A stretch of 64,000 nt of DNA, from the NCBI GenBank assembly GCA_022605955.1, contig JAKCOZ010000001.1:102952211-103016210 (forward strand), in the 5' to 3' direction. Below are positions 47,837 through 61,840 of this stretch, one piece after another; the first letter of the stretch is position 1, and every line of letters begins with the position of its first letter. The stretch comes from Rallus limicola. Taxonomy: Eukaryota; Chordata; Aves; Gruiformes; Rallidae. The position numbers and the translations under genes were made by a program. The notes below the pieces were generated by a model, which saw only the letters and a list, made by a program, of their open reading frames with translations, was not told the origin of the DNA and did no database searches.

Positions 47837-50800
47837 ATAAGCAAGTACTACATGAGTTCTTTGGTTGGTTTCCCTTCTAAAAGCAAAAATCTGTAATGAT
47901 CTCATCTTTGACAAATAACAAAGATAAACTGCCAGCCTGTTTTACCCTTGGAGAGATGTCCAAGTGAAGAAGAAACTACCTGACTGAAAATTGAAACTGC
48001 CACATACAATTGAGCCCTCTGTAATGTCCTTCAGGGTGATTTGAACCTTTTTCCCCACAAACTGGGCACCTTCATACTTTTGCCTGCTCCATCTGGGTTC
48101 TTCAACCCCAGTCACCTAAGCTCATGCTTCACTTCTCCCAATTGTATCACTTCTCCCAGACAGGTCTGAGGCACCAGTTTGGGTATCCCTTGAGCACATG
48201 CAGTGAAAGGGAAGCAAGACACTTTCTCCATACCTGTGTTTTCAAAAACCTTCTGGGCATACCAGCATGAATTTCACTACATAAAGCAACAGCCATTATA
48301 CTCCCATTTGACTTCTCAGCTGCCACAAAAGATAGGCTTGTCAAGAAAATATCTGGGAAAATATCACAGGAAGGGACTGTATTTCAGTGTGGCAGCCTTT
48401 CCGGGAGATACCAGACCAAAAATCTCTTCAGTTGCATCAGTGTAACTCCTGACCCAGCCACACATTTTCTTTCCATCCTGAAGCGAATGATAGGTTCAAA
48501 TTCTCTGTTTGCCAGCAATAAGGATGATTGGCTTCCTGAGAGAAGGGTTATAAGGAGTTTTGGAAAAAGGAGGAACCTGCAGAGGCGAAAAAGTGCTGCC
48601 TCTTATTTTCCATCAGGCATCTCCAACATCACATCCCTCCTCTGCTGAAGGGAGGAAGTTCAGTCCTTAACCTTGCTGCAAGTAATTTCTGTAATTCATG
48701 GAGCATAAAGGGCTCAATACAAAAGATCTGAGATTATACCAGTGTGTTTTGGACTACCTTAGGTAATGTGGCATGACAGGGGCCTGTGCAGGTTCAGATG
48801 CAAGTATACAAGAATTTTTTGCCTCAGCAAGGAAGCAGAGTACTCCATCCCTACTACTGAAATTATTGATGAGGCTGGTAGATGAAACACAGGCCTATGA
48901 GACTTAATTGTAAGGGCACTCTTCAGGGTAGAGTTAATCTTACCTAACATTGAACCTAGTAAAATAGTGTAATGAACAATTAAGGCTCAAAGATGAAAGA
49001 CAGGAGATCTCAAACTTGATCACCTAAAGCTCTATCACTAAGAAACACCAAGGACTGTGGCTGCGTGCGCTTTCTGTTCAGTGTCATCTCAGTGGTACTG
49101 TATATACAGCCAATTCAAAGGATGAGTGCTAAAGTCTAAGATTATATATGTGTAGCAGTGATGATTAATGATGCATAAGAATGAACCATTAGCAAAAAAG
49201 GTGTTCATCAACTACTTCATAGTTTTATTTAATAGTTAAAATAAAACCTGCTTGATTTGCCAGTCTTCAAAACACTCCCATCACAGCAATCTCTAATACC
49301 TTAGGTGATAAATATACATATATATATATGCATGTGTATAAAGTTGTGAAGAAGTTGAGAGATCTGAGAGATAAAGGGAACAGATATGAAGAACAAAAAG
49401 AAGTGCTAATAAGCCAGAATTTTCCAACTTCTATAGTATCTTCCATGTTCACATACTAAAGCAGCATCATTATAGAGAAAAGGGTTAAAAGTTATAATAA
49501 CCCTCCTTTCATTCCAGAATGTAAACCTTCATTTCCTCTGGAAAGAAACTATGAGCATGAGCAATACCATACAAGTGATGTAAGCAACAGTCTCTACAGT
49601 GACCCACTCACTAGATAAGAGGGCCTGCCGTTCAAGGAGCAGCCTGATGAAACTTTGCACAAGCAAAGATTACATCTTAATGCTTCATTTGAAGGACATC
49701 ATCCATTTATCTGGTCTGATTAGTCTGTTTTGGTTTGGTTTGGTTTTTGACAAGTGTATACAGATTTTATTGCTTGGCTCTTTTCTTATATACACAGTTT
49801 CCTCAAAGGAATGTGTCAGCTCTAATTGTGAAGGAAAGAACAAATAAAGAATCATGTAATTAGTAAATTTAAAGCAACTACAATTTATAACTTAGCTTAA
49901 CATATACATGGTAGCTCAAATGGAAAGATTCCCATAAAATTTAAGGAGAAGGTATTGTGGAGAAGTATACAGCAATATAATTATGCTGAGGGAAATTACT
50001 GTAAAAATCTATACTATTCAACATAGACCCTCTACTTTGCACAGAAATTTGCTCGAGAAGCTTGCAGGATTTTGTGGTTTGGATCTAACTAATTCTCTTT
50101 GAGATACTTCATAAAGTTTCTATTGGTTTTTTTGTTAAATTTTACAGTGTTCTTCCTAACGGGAAGTTTATTCTTATTTGTTCTTCTTTGTTCCAGTACT
50201 GTTTTCACACTGATTCTGGACGATTAATAAGTGCGACTCATGTTTCTCATTTAATTAAGAACCTCTGATATTATGATTATCATTGCTTAGAAAATTTAAT
50301 CATATATTTGATCATGTCTTTTACCTAGTTGCAGGTGTGTATGTAGCTGAGGAGGTTTATTCATTACTGTCAAGGTCCAGCATTCTTGTTTATTATGAAT
50401 TTAAAAGTCAGACTCACCTGAAATGCAAATGTCCCTATGCTGCCTTTAGACCATACATATTTGAGTGCCATCAATTCAAAAGCTGGCTCAGTGAAATGAG
50501 GAGGAAAGATGACGGCCCTATCACTTAGATGGGAGCCTTTGGCAGCTGAGTAGGCCAGAACATCAAAAATCAGCAACACCTACAGAACCTGCTGCTTTCA
50601 CTCAACTCTTCCTCCTTTGAAGTGGTACAGCTGATAGTAGGGTACCTCTGCCCACCCACTAGGCTTTTTCATGTCACAATGCTCTGCCTTGCCCAATGAC
50701 ATCAAACAACTGGGCAGGGCTACAAAACAAATTTAAGCAACAAACAATATTGTGCTGAGTCAGTAGCAAGTGCTTCACAGCTACCACAAGCTGGTCTGTG

Positions 50801-52807
50801 TTTCACCCATTGACAAGATAAAGGACTGAGGGAGGAGCCCTGTGCATAGCCAGTCACTTGCACTGTGTGTGACTTTAGTCCCTGACACAAGACTAACTAA
50901 ACTCAAGTCTAAAGGAACTAAAAGACATGCCTTTGCAACCAGGGTGATCAACAAGGGACCAGCCTGACCATAGAGGTCTACGCTTTCAAGCATATTAAAC
51001 ATGCCTTACGCTGAATAACCCTGAATTTATGTCTCCAGTGAAATGAACTCCTTTTCAATTTGGCCAAAAGTTTAATTTCCACTTTTCAGGAATTCAAGGG
51101 ATCATAGTGTTAGTCAGAAAATATTTAATGACCGTTTCTTATTAAACACAGAGAACTTTAAAGTACAAGATATGGAAAAAACAAGTTTACTGTGGTTCCT
51201 CTAAAAAAAGCATACTAATAGGGAGAAAATAGGAGTCCAGTGGTATGCAATAAAAACAACTTAAAGAGAATAACAAATACTGTAGTTACCTCATGGTGAG
51301 TAATTGATTTCATTCCCATGCTAATGTTCAGTTTTGCCTCACAAGTATAGTACGCTAATAAATTCAGAAACTTATAAAATCAATTTATAAGTTAATTACA
51401 GGGATGTTCTTTATGCTCTGCTGAAAAACAAGTTTATACATGTTTAAAAACACTATCCATGTCAAGATACCACATTGCAGATTGATGTACTAAGGATTTT
51501 GTTCTGAGGTCAAATGTAATTGGTTTTCTTATGAGTTGCTACCATTTAGCTGGAAATAGTGGGCACTTTTTTACTCTTTTTCTCATCCTATATGGCATAG
51601 CATCCTGTTCATCTGCTGCAGACACCCTGAACCTCTCTTTGCTTCAAGGTCACAACCTCACTCCTTACAGGAGACTTGAATCTCTCAAATAGCGTGAGCA
51701 GCTTTTCAAAAGCCAACCCTATTTTGTTGATGAAGTTCAGAGGCTTGGCAAGCCTAGGATCCTATTCAACAGTAGCCGCCTTCTACTTCATTGCAACATT
51801 AGATACCTCAGAGCCTTAGGATTTTCAAACCTATGATGTCTTATTGACAGGAGAGTTCATGAGTTCATCTGAGAGTGTGTCCCTGTGACCCTGTGTGTTG
51901 GCTGTTCTCAGTCTCTGTTACTGGTTTTCAACATCTTACCCTTTCTACTTTTCCTAGGTGTCTGGGGTATTTGAATGCTTTCAAGTTTCTTCCCATGAAC
52001 TTCTTGTTTATTGTGAACCAATAACATCTTGCCCATCAACAGCAGCACCTCCAGACTTCTTGCTTCCAGATGAAATTAGGACCCTCAGTGAATTCAGCAA
52101 ATTGTTTTCATTTCAATTTCTCTGTCTTATCCAAAGATGTGAGTACCACCATTGTTTTTAGAACATAGACTCATCTGTTAAGAATGTCTATATAAGACGA
52201 AGTTGTTTGTTAGTTGTTTTGGGTGAATCTTTTCAGTTAACACTGATGAAAGCAATCTTACTTTTACCACCACTGAGCTAAAAATATAAATACATTTTTA
52301 AAAGTTGCAAACTGGAATCTTAATGAACTTAGTCATTACACAAGGCAATTCTGTACTGCAATTCAGAGACAAAACCTCCTTATTCACTGGAAAACCATTA
52401 GCCATTACCTCTAGGAACATTCAACTATTTAAATGAATAAACAACGTGAGATCCCCTTGTAAATAGCAATGTCTTGATACAGACAATAGAGTGTAATTCA
52501 CAACTCTTCTCAGCCTGTAGTAAATGTCTAAAATAGGTCAGAGAAATCCTAAATTGCCTGGTTCTCTCCTTTGACAGCATAATGAGCCTGGTTAGGATGT
52601 TGAAAACTACCTTGAAAACTACCAAGGTCAAATGAGATGAATCTAGCCCCTCCTGGGGAAAAACTCAAATAATTTCCACAGCTACTGTGCACAGATTTCA
52701 AGGGGTTTTTTTCTATTAGATGCAGATTCTTTTTTCTAAAGTGACATTTAGACTTCACTAATTCTACTACTCACAACTCCTATTCACAATGAATTTCTCC
52801 AGGAAAC
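47837..52807. other. AT-rich non-coding stretch
   Basis: No gene recognised. Frames are at most 82 codons. A short TA tract lies at 49317-49331, and TTTGG repeats lie at about 49730-49747. Confidence 0.55.
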
Positions 52808-52877
52808 CTGTTTGGCAGGGGGGTTGGACTCGATGCTCTCTGAAAGTCCCTTCCAACCCCTAAAATTCTGTGATCTT
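52808..52877 (+). mobile_element. CR1 LINE extreme 3' end
   Basis: Only the last 70 bp of a CR1 remain: TTGGCAGGGGGGTTGGACTC, then AAGTCCCTTCCAACCCCTAA and ATTCTGTGATCTT. The severe 5' truncation is typical of CR1 insertions. Confidence 0.9.
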
Positions 52878-55603
52878 CTCTGTGCCTTTTTTTCCTCATG
52901 ATGCGGACTATTAAGTGCTTAAATATCTTTGATATTATCTCTAACAAAATTCTTAATGGCTTAACACACTTTTTGCAAGTGTTTGACCAAAACAGAACTG
53001 TCATTCACTCCCTGCAATCCTGTTCACAATCATGCAAGTCCCTAACACCTGGGGAATTTGGGCAATCTTGGTTTCTCCAACTGTTGATAGAGTTCCCAGT
53101 TGAAATCTAGCTTTATAAAATCTATGCAACCCATTTTTTGTAAATTACTCTTAAAAAATGAACAAGAAGGAAAAGAAGAAAGGAAAACACCTGGGTGAAC
53201 AACTTAGTGGGCAGGAAGCAGAAAGGAGAAAATTTAACCACATTTTCCAGGAAATCTACACAGCCAGGAAGAATACTGACATGGTGTTTCTATTATGACT
53301 GAGCAGTAAATGGGAGAATAGTGACTCAGAGGCATTTGAACACGAAAATTATCACTCAGATTTCCCATGGGAACAGGTCAACTGGTTGCCAGAATTCAAC
53401 TGTAATTGAACAGGAGTTGGCAGTAAAAGTTTCAATTTTTTCTTTTAAAATCCTAGGCCATAGTCAGAGAATTATCAGAAAATAGTCACTTACGGATGCA
53501 TTGTAAATGGAATTTCTCAGAGGATTAAATAAGAGTTTTATTCAAATGGCTAAGGTGTTATAACCTTCTTAAGATGTCTTATGCCTCTCCAAGAAACCTT
53601 ACACAAAGATAGTTCCGAATATTTACTGTATTTTCATACTTTTTTTTGTTTAATGCAATAATTCTTCATGTCAGAGCAAAGATTAGATCACTGTTGTTGA
53701 TAATGTTTAAATATAATTTTGTAGAAAGTGCTATTAACACTTTCCTCCCATGATGTGATGAAATACCAGGTTTCACATGGGCTCACAGCAACTATCAGAG
53801 TACAAAAGTTATCAGTCATCCACTTTTCATTATTAATCAAAGTTTAGCATCATATAGCTGCATACAAAGGCAACTCTGAAAATATTTCAGAAGCAGATAA
53901 CAGGCACTTGGCTACCAACAAGACTGCACAAGCAGGTTGCATGCAAACATGGCTGTTTGCAAGGCACTGCACAACAATGCCATATTAGCCAAAGTATGCT
54001 AACAATGAGATAATGAGACTTGTATTTGTTCCTTAGGGTTAATGAATAAAACATACCACTCTTGTTTCAGTGGAAGTGTAGAAAGAATATATAACTTTTT
54101 GTTGTTGGGGTTTTTTTCCCCACTGGGAATGAAGGAGTTAGATTCCTTAGAGCAAACACTGTTATTTATTTATTTCTGTATTTACTTCCATACAAGCAGT
54201 AGTCAGAATTGTCAGGACAAAGGAGCAGCTATTCCCCCATGTCAAATCAACATTTACATTTCAGGTCCACCAAGTTGGTATAGCATTTTGCAATTGTACG
54301 GCATTAGAACTGGGTGTAATTTATTTTCCGTTCTCAGGGGTCCAGTGGCATTAGAGTCAAATAAGTGGGATTCCCTCTGCTTGGACTGAAGTCTGCAAAT
54401 GATTACAGCTTTGTCACTGTCAATATTTGGACTGAGTCACAGGCACATGCTTAGGCAAATCCAAGCAATTTATTGTTAGTACTCTTACAATGTTGACTGT
54501 AATCCTACTAGAACAGAAAAACACATGTTTTTACCATATGTAATAAAATGCCTATGTACAAATCACTAGCAGAAAGGGCAAAATGTTGACATCACTAGCA
54601 CATGCTTACTGAGTGCCAGCAAAGAGAAATTTGGTTACATGCCATGCCAAGGAACAGCCTCAATATGCTTGAAAGTCCCACAAAGCTGGTGTTTCTCTTC
54701 CTCCAAGCTAAGAGGATAGATTTAAATACAAATAGCAACACACAAAGAAAGCCATTAGACATTTTTTCTCTTAAATTAGCATTAGTCCTCCATCATCTCT
54801 AAGAAGGAACTTTCTCTGAGGCTGCCTCAGGACCTTCTTCTCTCTTCTACTTCTGGTTCCCAGTAGCTGAGCACAGGGGCAGGTCTGCTTTTTTGTTGGA
54901 TGAAGAGAGGGGCGCTGGAAGCCTATTAAAACAGAGGAATCTTCTTGTTAGAAGGTAGATCAAAAAGTATTTGTGATTCCAGCTCCCAGCAGCAGACTGC
55001 AGGCAGTATGCATGATCTATGATCTCTAGCATCTTAACACTAATGATCATCTCACTCATACAAGCATTGGTAGGGAGCCCATGTGCGACCAAACTGTAGT
55101 GATCTCTACATTTTAGGGATAAGAAATGGCGAATGTTTGCATAGTATTATGCAGCCCAGAATAGATATATCCAGTGGGATAATTTAGCCAGCTGAAGATT
55201 CGAAGTAATTGATCTATAGTGCTTTTGGTATGTTATAGTAAGGCGATGAATTACACAGAAAAACCATATCTGAAATACATGACAGATCAAGGCACTAAAC
55301 ACATATATCTGAAGCTCAGCACCATAAATACAAACCCATCTTCTCAGATATCCTTAACATCAAAGTTCTTGCTACTTGTCCAGAAATTTATGACAGTCGA
55401 TTACCACTAGTAACTGGTGAGGACACTAGGTGTTACTTTAAAAAAAAAAAAAAAACCTGTTAACTTTCTTCACAATGGTCAGAAAGAAAACTGCCATTTG
55501 CAAAAAGGAAAAGCTTTTGCACCAAAACCAGTCCTGTCAGGATCCTGTCAAACCAGTACAAGAACTGACAGTAACTGACAACTTCAGAAAAAATGCAAGT
55601 AAA
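52878..55603. other. AT-rich non-coding stretch
   Basis: Nothing recognised. The 115-codon frame at 54042-54389 (plus) has no known motifs. A 16-base A run lies at 55440-55455. Confidence 0.55.
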
Positions 55604-56380
55604 TCATAGAATCATAGAATGTGTAAGGTTGGAAGGGACCTTTAGAGGTCATCAAGTCCAACCCCCCTGCAGTAAGCAGGGACATCTTCACTAGATCAGG
55701 TTGCTCAGAGCCCCATCAAGCCTGACCTTAAATAGCTCCAGGGATGGGGCCTCCACCAACTTTCTGGGCAACCTGTTCCAGTGATACACCATCCTCGTAG
55801 TGAAGAACTTTTCCTAATATCCAACCTAAATCTCCCCTTTTTGAGTTTAAAACCATTACCCCTTGTCCTATTGCTACATTCCCTCGTGGACAGTTCTTCC
55901 CCAGCTTTCTTATAGGCACCTTTCAGGTACTGGAAGGCCGCTATAAGGTCCACCCAGAGACTTCTCTTCCCCAGGCTGAACAAGCCCAGCTATCTCAGCT
56001 CTCTCAGCTCTCTTCACAAGAGAGGTGCTCCAGCTCTTTGATCATTTTTGTGGCCCTACTCTGGATGTTCTTCAACAGGTCCATGTCCTTTTTGTGTTGA
56101 GGGCTCCAAAGCTCGGCCGTTGGTCTTCTGGGCTGCAAATGCACATCGGTGATTCATGTCCAGCTTCTCATCCACAAGTACACCCAAATTCTTTTCCTTA
56201 GGTCTGCTTTCAATCACATCATCTCCTAACCTGTATGGACAATGGGGACTGTCCCTACCCAGGTGCAGGACCCTGCACTTGGCTTTGTTGAACGTCATGA
56301 GGTTCACCTGGGCCCACTTTTCCAGCCTGTCCAGGTCCCTCTGGATGGCATCCCGTCTCTCTGGCACATTAACTTCACCA
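55604..56380 (-). mobile_element. CR1 LINE, 5'-truncated copy with a well-preserved tail
   Basis: The plus strand opens with TCATAGAATCATAGAATGTG, two complete tail units in complement, and TTGGAAGGGACCTTTAGAGG. It then runs through the 3'UTR into the reverse-transcriptase C-terminus, ending near CACTCAGTG. On the minus strand the frame at 56056-56367 contains [20 protein letters not shown] and [20 protein letters not shown], both hallmarks of the CR1 polymerase C-terminal region. The frame is lost before the WAP block, and a small duplication or slippage of CTCAGCTCT occurs at about 55,995-56,015. The intact tail marks it as one of the youngest CR1 copies in the window. Confidence 0.96.
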
Positions 56381-59300
56381 CTCAGTGAAATTATGAATGT
56401 CTAGGTCCACATTATGAGTACAGTGTGTGACACATAACCATACATTGAAGTCTGAGAGATAAAAAATTTGGTAAATTATTTTTTGAATTAGATAACAAAA
56501 ATTAAGCAACATATAGAAGAGAAACCAACCCAAGAATAAAGGACAGAAGTTTTAAAATAAACATTACACACTATATTTGCTAGTTTTCAGCATGACTATG
56601 ATGGAGAGCTCCAGTTCTCTGTTGTCCCTTGTAGTGGGCAAAATGCCATCATGCCCCACTTTGAGGAGACTTAATAGTAAAGAGATTCATGATATGAGAT
56701 CTGTGGTGCACCCATGCTACAGAATTACCAGCCAGACCTCCCTTCTATTCCTTTCTTTGGAGAGAATCACTCACCTCCTGAAGTGAAGTTACCTGCAGGA
56801 AAATAGTTATCATGTTGCAATTAAAAAACACTGAAGAAAAATAAAACACTAAGCAATGAAGGCATAGGAAATCCTGCAGTCTGTAGTACTGTCAACCAGA
56901 AGCAGCTAAGCAGCTCCTCCGTTTACACCACTGCTGAATATGACTCAAGTTGAAAACGCGCTATTTAGATTTGATGATCTGTTCATGTGTCTGTAAATAG
57001 TTAGCGAGGAAAATATTTTCTAATGGATGGAACATTATGTCTCCATGTTCATGCTAGCTGTGTTTTGCTTTTGTGGGTTTCTATTTATTTATTTATTTTC
57101 CTTAGACAATGCAATGGAAGAATAGGATGCAAGTCAGTATAGTTTGTAAAAAGACCCAGGCAATAGAAAGCATTCCATTTTCTCTTCTCATTAAAGCCTC
57201 TGGAAGGACGTGCAATTCTGCTGCTCTCTGATCCCACAGTGTTCCAGCACACAAGCTCACAATTGTTTAAATGCTCCATGAAGCATACAGGTATACACTG
57301 AATTTTACTACTTGGTCATTTCTGTTTCTGTGTAATCTTATTAGCTGCTAATTTTGTTTCTGTTTCAGGCATGTATCCACTATTTAAAAATCCGAACCTC
57401 TGGCATATCTCTCTACTACTTGATTCACTGGCAATTCTGAGAAAATAAAAAGAAAATTATTTTCAGTTGGACGAAACACAGAACTTTCAAAACTTCTAAG
57501 TAAAGGACTTTTTTAAATCTTTTGGATTGAAGAAAATGCTTTATTTGCATCCTGAAAATTTTAAAAATTACTTATTGTACTTAAATCAAATTAAAAGATA
57601 TTTTATAGTAAACAAGGGCTTCAAAGCAAAAATAAAGTTCATAAAATGAAATATTCTTGTTTTTTTCTAAAAAAAAAAACACCAGAATGGCTGACTAGCC
57701 CAGAATGATGTTTTTGCAGCAGCCTGCCCATCTCTGTGCCTCAAGCCCATGGTCCACCCTGCCAACTGGCTACAGGACCAGTGTGCAGCAGGCAGGTAGT
57801 TCAGTGCAGAAGTCCACTGTCAACTGGGCTGCCAGAGAAGAATTAGAAAAGAAACCCATCCTGGCATCAGGCTTGTTGCCTGTCTCATCTGTGGCCAGTG
57901 AGAGCACCCAGGGCTTTTAGGGCTACTGCTTCTGCAGCCAGAGCGGACATAAGTACAGTTTGTTGCCTGTTCCAACAGCCCAGCAACTGGAAGAGCAACC
58001 AGGCTGCAGCTACTCTGGCCTGGTGGTCTAGCAGGGACACTTCCCTAATAAAAATAGAGTAATACAATGCTGGGTTGCAATGCTGATGAGTTCAAAACAC
58101 TTGATTCTCTTAAGCTGGCACTCACGGTCTACTTACAGACAGGCATTGCCATCACCAAGATTAAAAACCACTTGCACAACCCTTGTTTATCCATGTCATG
58201 CAGCCTTGCTTCAACAGGTCTAACTTTCAGCTTTTAGCTGGGCACTTCCCTCCTGCATGGTGCTGGGATGTGCATTCAGGTGATTACCTGTAAAAGAAAA
58301 CAGAAGACCAACAGCAGGACGGAAGAAGCTCTGCTGCTTCTGTGTCAGAAATGACCTATTTGCGGCACAGCTCCTTTGTGCTGACTTCTAAGCTGACTGG
58401 CAGTAAATTGAAAAATTGCTAATGAGTCAAGCATGTTTTGCCTGTGTTGCAATGTCTCAGACCACTATGTACTTGGTTTCTGGGCAGAATAGTTGCATCT
58501 CTGATGTGGAGCTTGTCTATGCTACTTGTGACTGCATGGAGTACCTTATGTTCTCTGGGAAATGGAAGAATTCGGGAAGGAGCCCTTTGAGGAGGAGCTG
58601 CTTGGGGAGGGTTATGTGCTCAAGAAGTCTCTGATCTGCCACATCCTTTGCCCTGGAAGCCAGCATCTGGGCCCTTGGTCTTGCTCAACCTCTACATTTA
58701 TTTACCAGAGTTCCACCTCCCTGCACTCCCCTATATATACGCTGAAAAACACAGGACCTCAGCTTGTGGCAGAGGACCTAAAAAAATATGTGTGAAAATG
58801 GGCTTCAGATCTTTCCCAGCAGATTTAGCTTCTGAGGAGGATGAGAACCAATCTGCAGAAGGCTCCATTTTTGTAATCCTGTATCTGAGACATGGCCTAG
58901 ATAATAGCACACTGTCCATCCACCTACTCAGAGCACTCAACGAGTGGCACCTTCACAGTAGCCTGCAATTCAATGAACTAGTCAAAGTCTTAGCAAAAAA
59001 CCACAGATTTGCTTTGCAGGCCCTGAAGGTCAGCCCCAAAGTCCTAACTTAGATGTGGAAATCTCTGAACATCTTAATTTTGTGCTCTCACTGATCTGCA
59101 GATGCTGGTTTGGGTCACCTGCAGAAATCCTACCAAGTGGTGTTTGTTGGGTAGCACCCTAAAATCATACATGTTAACAAACACCTTCCAGACGTTGACT
59201 CCATCCCTTCTTGAACGTGCAAGCGTTCCTCCCTGCACAACCAGCATGAAGCTGAAGTAGTTTGCACAAGTATGACAGCTATGTTTTGCAGCCCAGCAAA

Positions 59301-59640
59301 TACCTGCATGTGTATACATAGATGTATATCCATACACATCTTCCTATGAATGTAGGTAGGTAAATGGCTATATTTAGCAAAATGCGGGGGAAAAGAATCT
59401 TGGAGTAAACGGAGCATAGGCATAACATCTCTTTTACATCTGAAGCAGTATTTTCAAAGGTATCCAGTACCCACCAAACACTGATCCTACTAAAGCCAAC
59501 TCAAGAACTTTAGACAAGATATCCAACTAAATGTCTAAGAAGACCCATGTACTTAATTCATCTTGTTTTCTCAGCTGTTTCTGAACAACCTAAGTTTAGC
59601 CCCTTCTCTTGTTGAGAATGTTGTGCCTCCTCCCCTACCT
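56381..59640. other. Non-coding stretch, GC-richer in its second half
   Basis: No known gene. From about 57,700 to 59,050 the base composition is less AT-rich and overlapping frames on the plus strand occur at 58416-58634, 58562-58795 and 58648-59052 (134 codons). None is recognisable; they could be a decayed retrocopy or chance. Confidence 0.45.
57082..57100. repeat. (ATTT)n microsatellite
   Basis: About four ATTT units in tandem. Confidence 0.8.
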
Positions 59641-59907
59641 CCCTTCACTGACCTTGGTGACTGTACAGTTTCTTACATCTGCTCACTCCCTTCTCTGGTG
59701 GCAAAAAGTGTCTGCTTGTGGGTTTTTTGCTCCTAAATGTGATTCCCAGAAGCACTGTGACTGTGGCTGATGGGTTCAGCCTTGGTCAGTGGCAGGTCCA
59801 GCCATGAGCCCAGTTAGTGTTTGCTCTGTTGCGCCTGCAGAGAGCTTCTGGCTGGTGCTTGCAGAAGCTGCCCCTACTGCACCCCTTCTCCACCAGAACC
59901 AAGACAT
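59641..59907. mobile_element. Truncated LTR fragment, same family as the 30.3-kb LTR
   Basis: The fragment matches block by block the last 270 bp of the LTR at 30332-31452. Shared blocks are CTTCACTGACCTTGG, GTTTCTTACATCT, TCTCTGGTGGCAAAAA, the GCTGATTGG/GCTGATGGG region and CTTGCAGAA…CC.CCCCT. It ends near CCAGAACCAAGACATGTACA, aligning with CCAAAACCTTGCCATACAAA. The first three quarters of the LTR are missing, and divergence from the other copy is high. Confidence 0.8.
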
Positions 59908-61312
59908 GTACAACTGCAAGAGCTACCTTTTAAACATATATTTATTTCTCCTTTAACAGTGTCATACTAACATTTTCTTCTATTTGCTTACATAAAAAGT
60001 CATGTGGTCTTCTCGTGTACTTTTTCTAACAGGAAATATTTTTGTTCAAAACCTTTTAGACTTCTGAGTCGACACATTTTGAGCAAGCGCTGAATCTGCT
60101 ATTATCTCATGTCTTTGCTCAGCAAAGCAAGACATTTGCATGCACAGTCAGCAAAATTCTTGAACATCTGTGTAAAACTACAATAGGCTACAGGCTAATT
60201 ACTAATTCCCTGCAAGATTTTGCAGTTTCTGCATCTCAAAAGCCCATTCAAAACTCTGAACATGAACTCTGTGGACTTGCTTCTTCATTGATTTCTATAC
60301 TGCAGAACACAATAAATTTGGAAAGAATGTTGCCATTACTGAGATTAGAAGCCATTAGTTTTTACTCTACTGAATTTTGCCAAAGCATGATTTTACATGG
60401 TTTTATGGCACCATCTACTGAAATAGTACAATTATGTAAAACACATTCTGAATTAACTTGAAGTTATCTTGCTGCTTCTTGTGTTCAATTTGAAAATGTA
60501 GACTGCAATAAATTTTATAAATAAAGGTTGAAATTTCCTTTGGATCTTAAAAAGATTTTTTTTTCTCTCTACTGGTTATAAAAATATGATCTGACTGAAA
60601 GATTAAATCTTCAGATTACTGAAAAAAAAAACCTGCTGCTCTGAATTTTTATATGGTGACCTCAAGCAACAGTTTTCTGCAGAAATCACTTGAAAAACAC
60701 TGACAAATGCATTCCAAGTTTACTTTTTTTTTAAAGAAATATGTATTTTCTCACAGAAATGAATAGTGAAAGTTAAATATTTTTTAACTTCCATTGTGCT
60801 GGTAAGAATATGTTCTCAGTTGGAATCCGATGAGTTCTTCCATACATTCAGCATATTTAAGCAAAAACTTGGGAATACATAATTCCATTATAAGAAATGT
60901 TATTCTTTTTTTGAATGCAAATCATGAATTGACCTGAAATAACTTGAATTCAAATTATTTCCCAGTTAGCAGGGAGCTCTTGAAATTAACTATATTTGTA
61001 GTTTGCAGTAGACACTAAGAAATCCTTAGTGTTTGTAGAAAAGCCTAAACAATTACTTAATATAAAAGATTTCTAAAGGTGCATTATTTAAATTTCTTTC
61101 CCCATTTTATTTACATGCCACACTGCTATAATGAATTATGGAGATGTTCCAATCATCAGTGAATTTAATCACACAATATCACCATGCATTCAGACCCTGT
61201 TGCTTACCATATTATAGTTTTAATGAAGTTTTAAATCAAGGGTCTCCTGACTTTTCTGTTTATAGGCCAACTTATTATTTTAGAAAGGTCAGGGCTCTTT
61301 GAGTAATCGTGC

Positions 61313-61840
61313 TTGGGGCTTTCTATTTTTGCTGGTTTCTACTCTTTTCCTATTACTCAGGCAGTGCAACTTCCCTCTGTATGTCACAAGATGTGGAAGG
61401 CAAGCATAATCACCTCCTGTAACTTCTTTTCCTATCTCTTTATATCTAAGGCAAGGCAATGGTGGGAAAAGTTATCATGTTGTGCTCTAGCTGTCCATAC
61501 CCTGTGCACGTGCCCATCATTGCTGCTTTCATTTGGGATGGGCCAGGGATGCAGTAACTGGGGGATCAACTTCCTTGCTCCCTCCCTTATTCCTTGGGCT
61601 GCTTCCCAGTTACTGTGTCATCCTGTAGTTGGAGCCTTCTTGAAATCAAGACCAGGCAATGGAGACCTTGACAAGACTGATGCAAGTGTCCCAGAAGTCA
61701 AAGCAGAAACACCAGGAGAGCTCCTCTCCTGGCTGTGGCGTAGCCCAAGAGGCAGCTGCAGCCCTGTGGGGATAAGAGCCAGGGAGACACACACCATGCT
61801 CCCCTGCATCCTTCCTCCCCCAGTACAGCATCCAGTGTGA
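61313..61840 (+). other. Unexplained 175-codon open frame
   Basis: This is the longest open frame in the window outside known repeats. The first codon is not ATG, and internal ATGs are few. The predicted peptide is hydrophobic with many Cys and Trp in the first 110 residues, then becomes polar (…SRPGNGDLDKTDASVPEVKAE…). No domain, signal or family is recognised. The second half coincides with a GC-richer patch, which lowers the stop-codon rate, so chance is a fair explanation. The sequence could also be an exon of a non-coding RNA or an old retrocopy. Confidence 0.2.
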
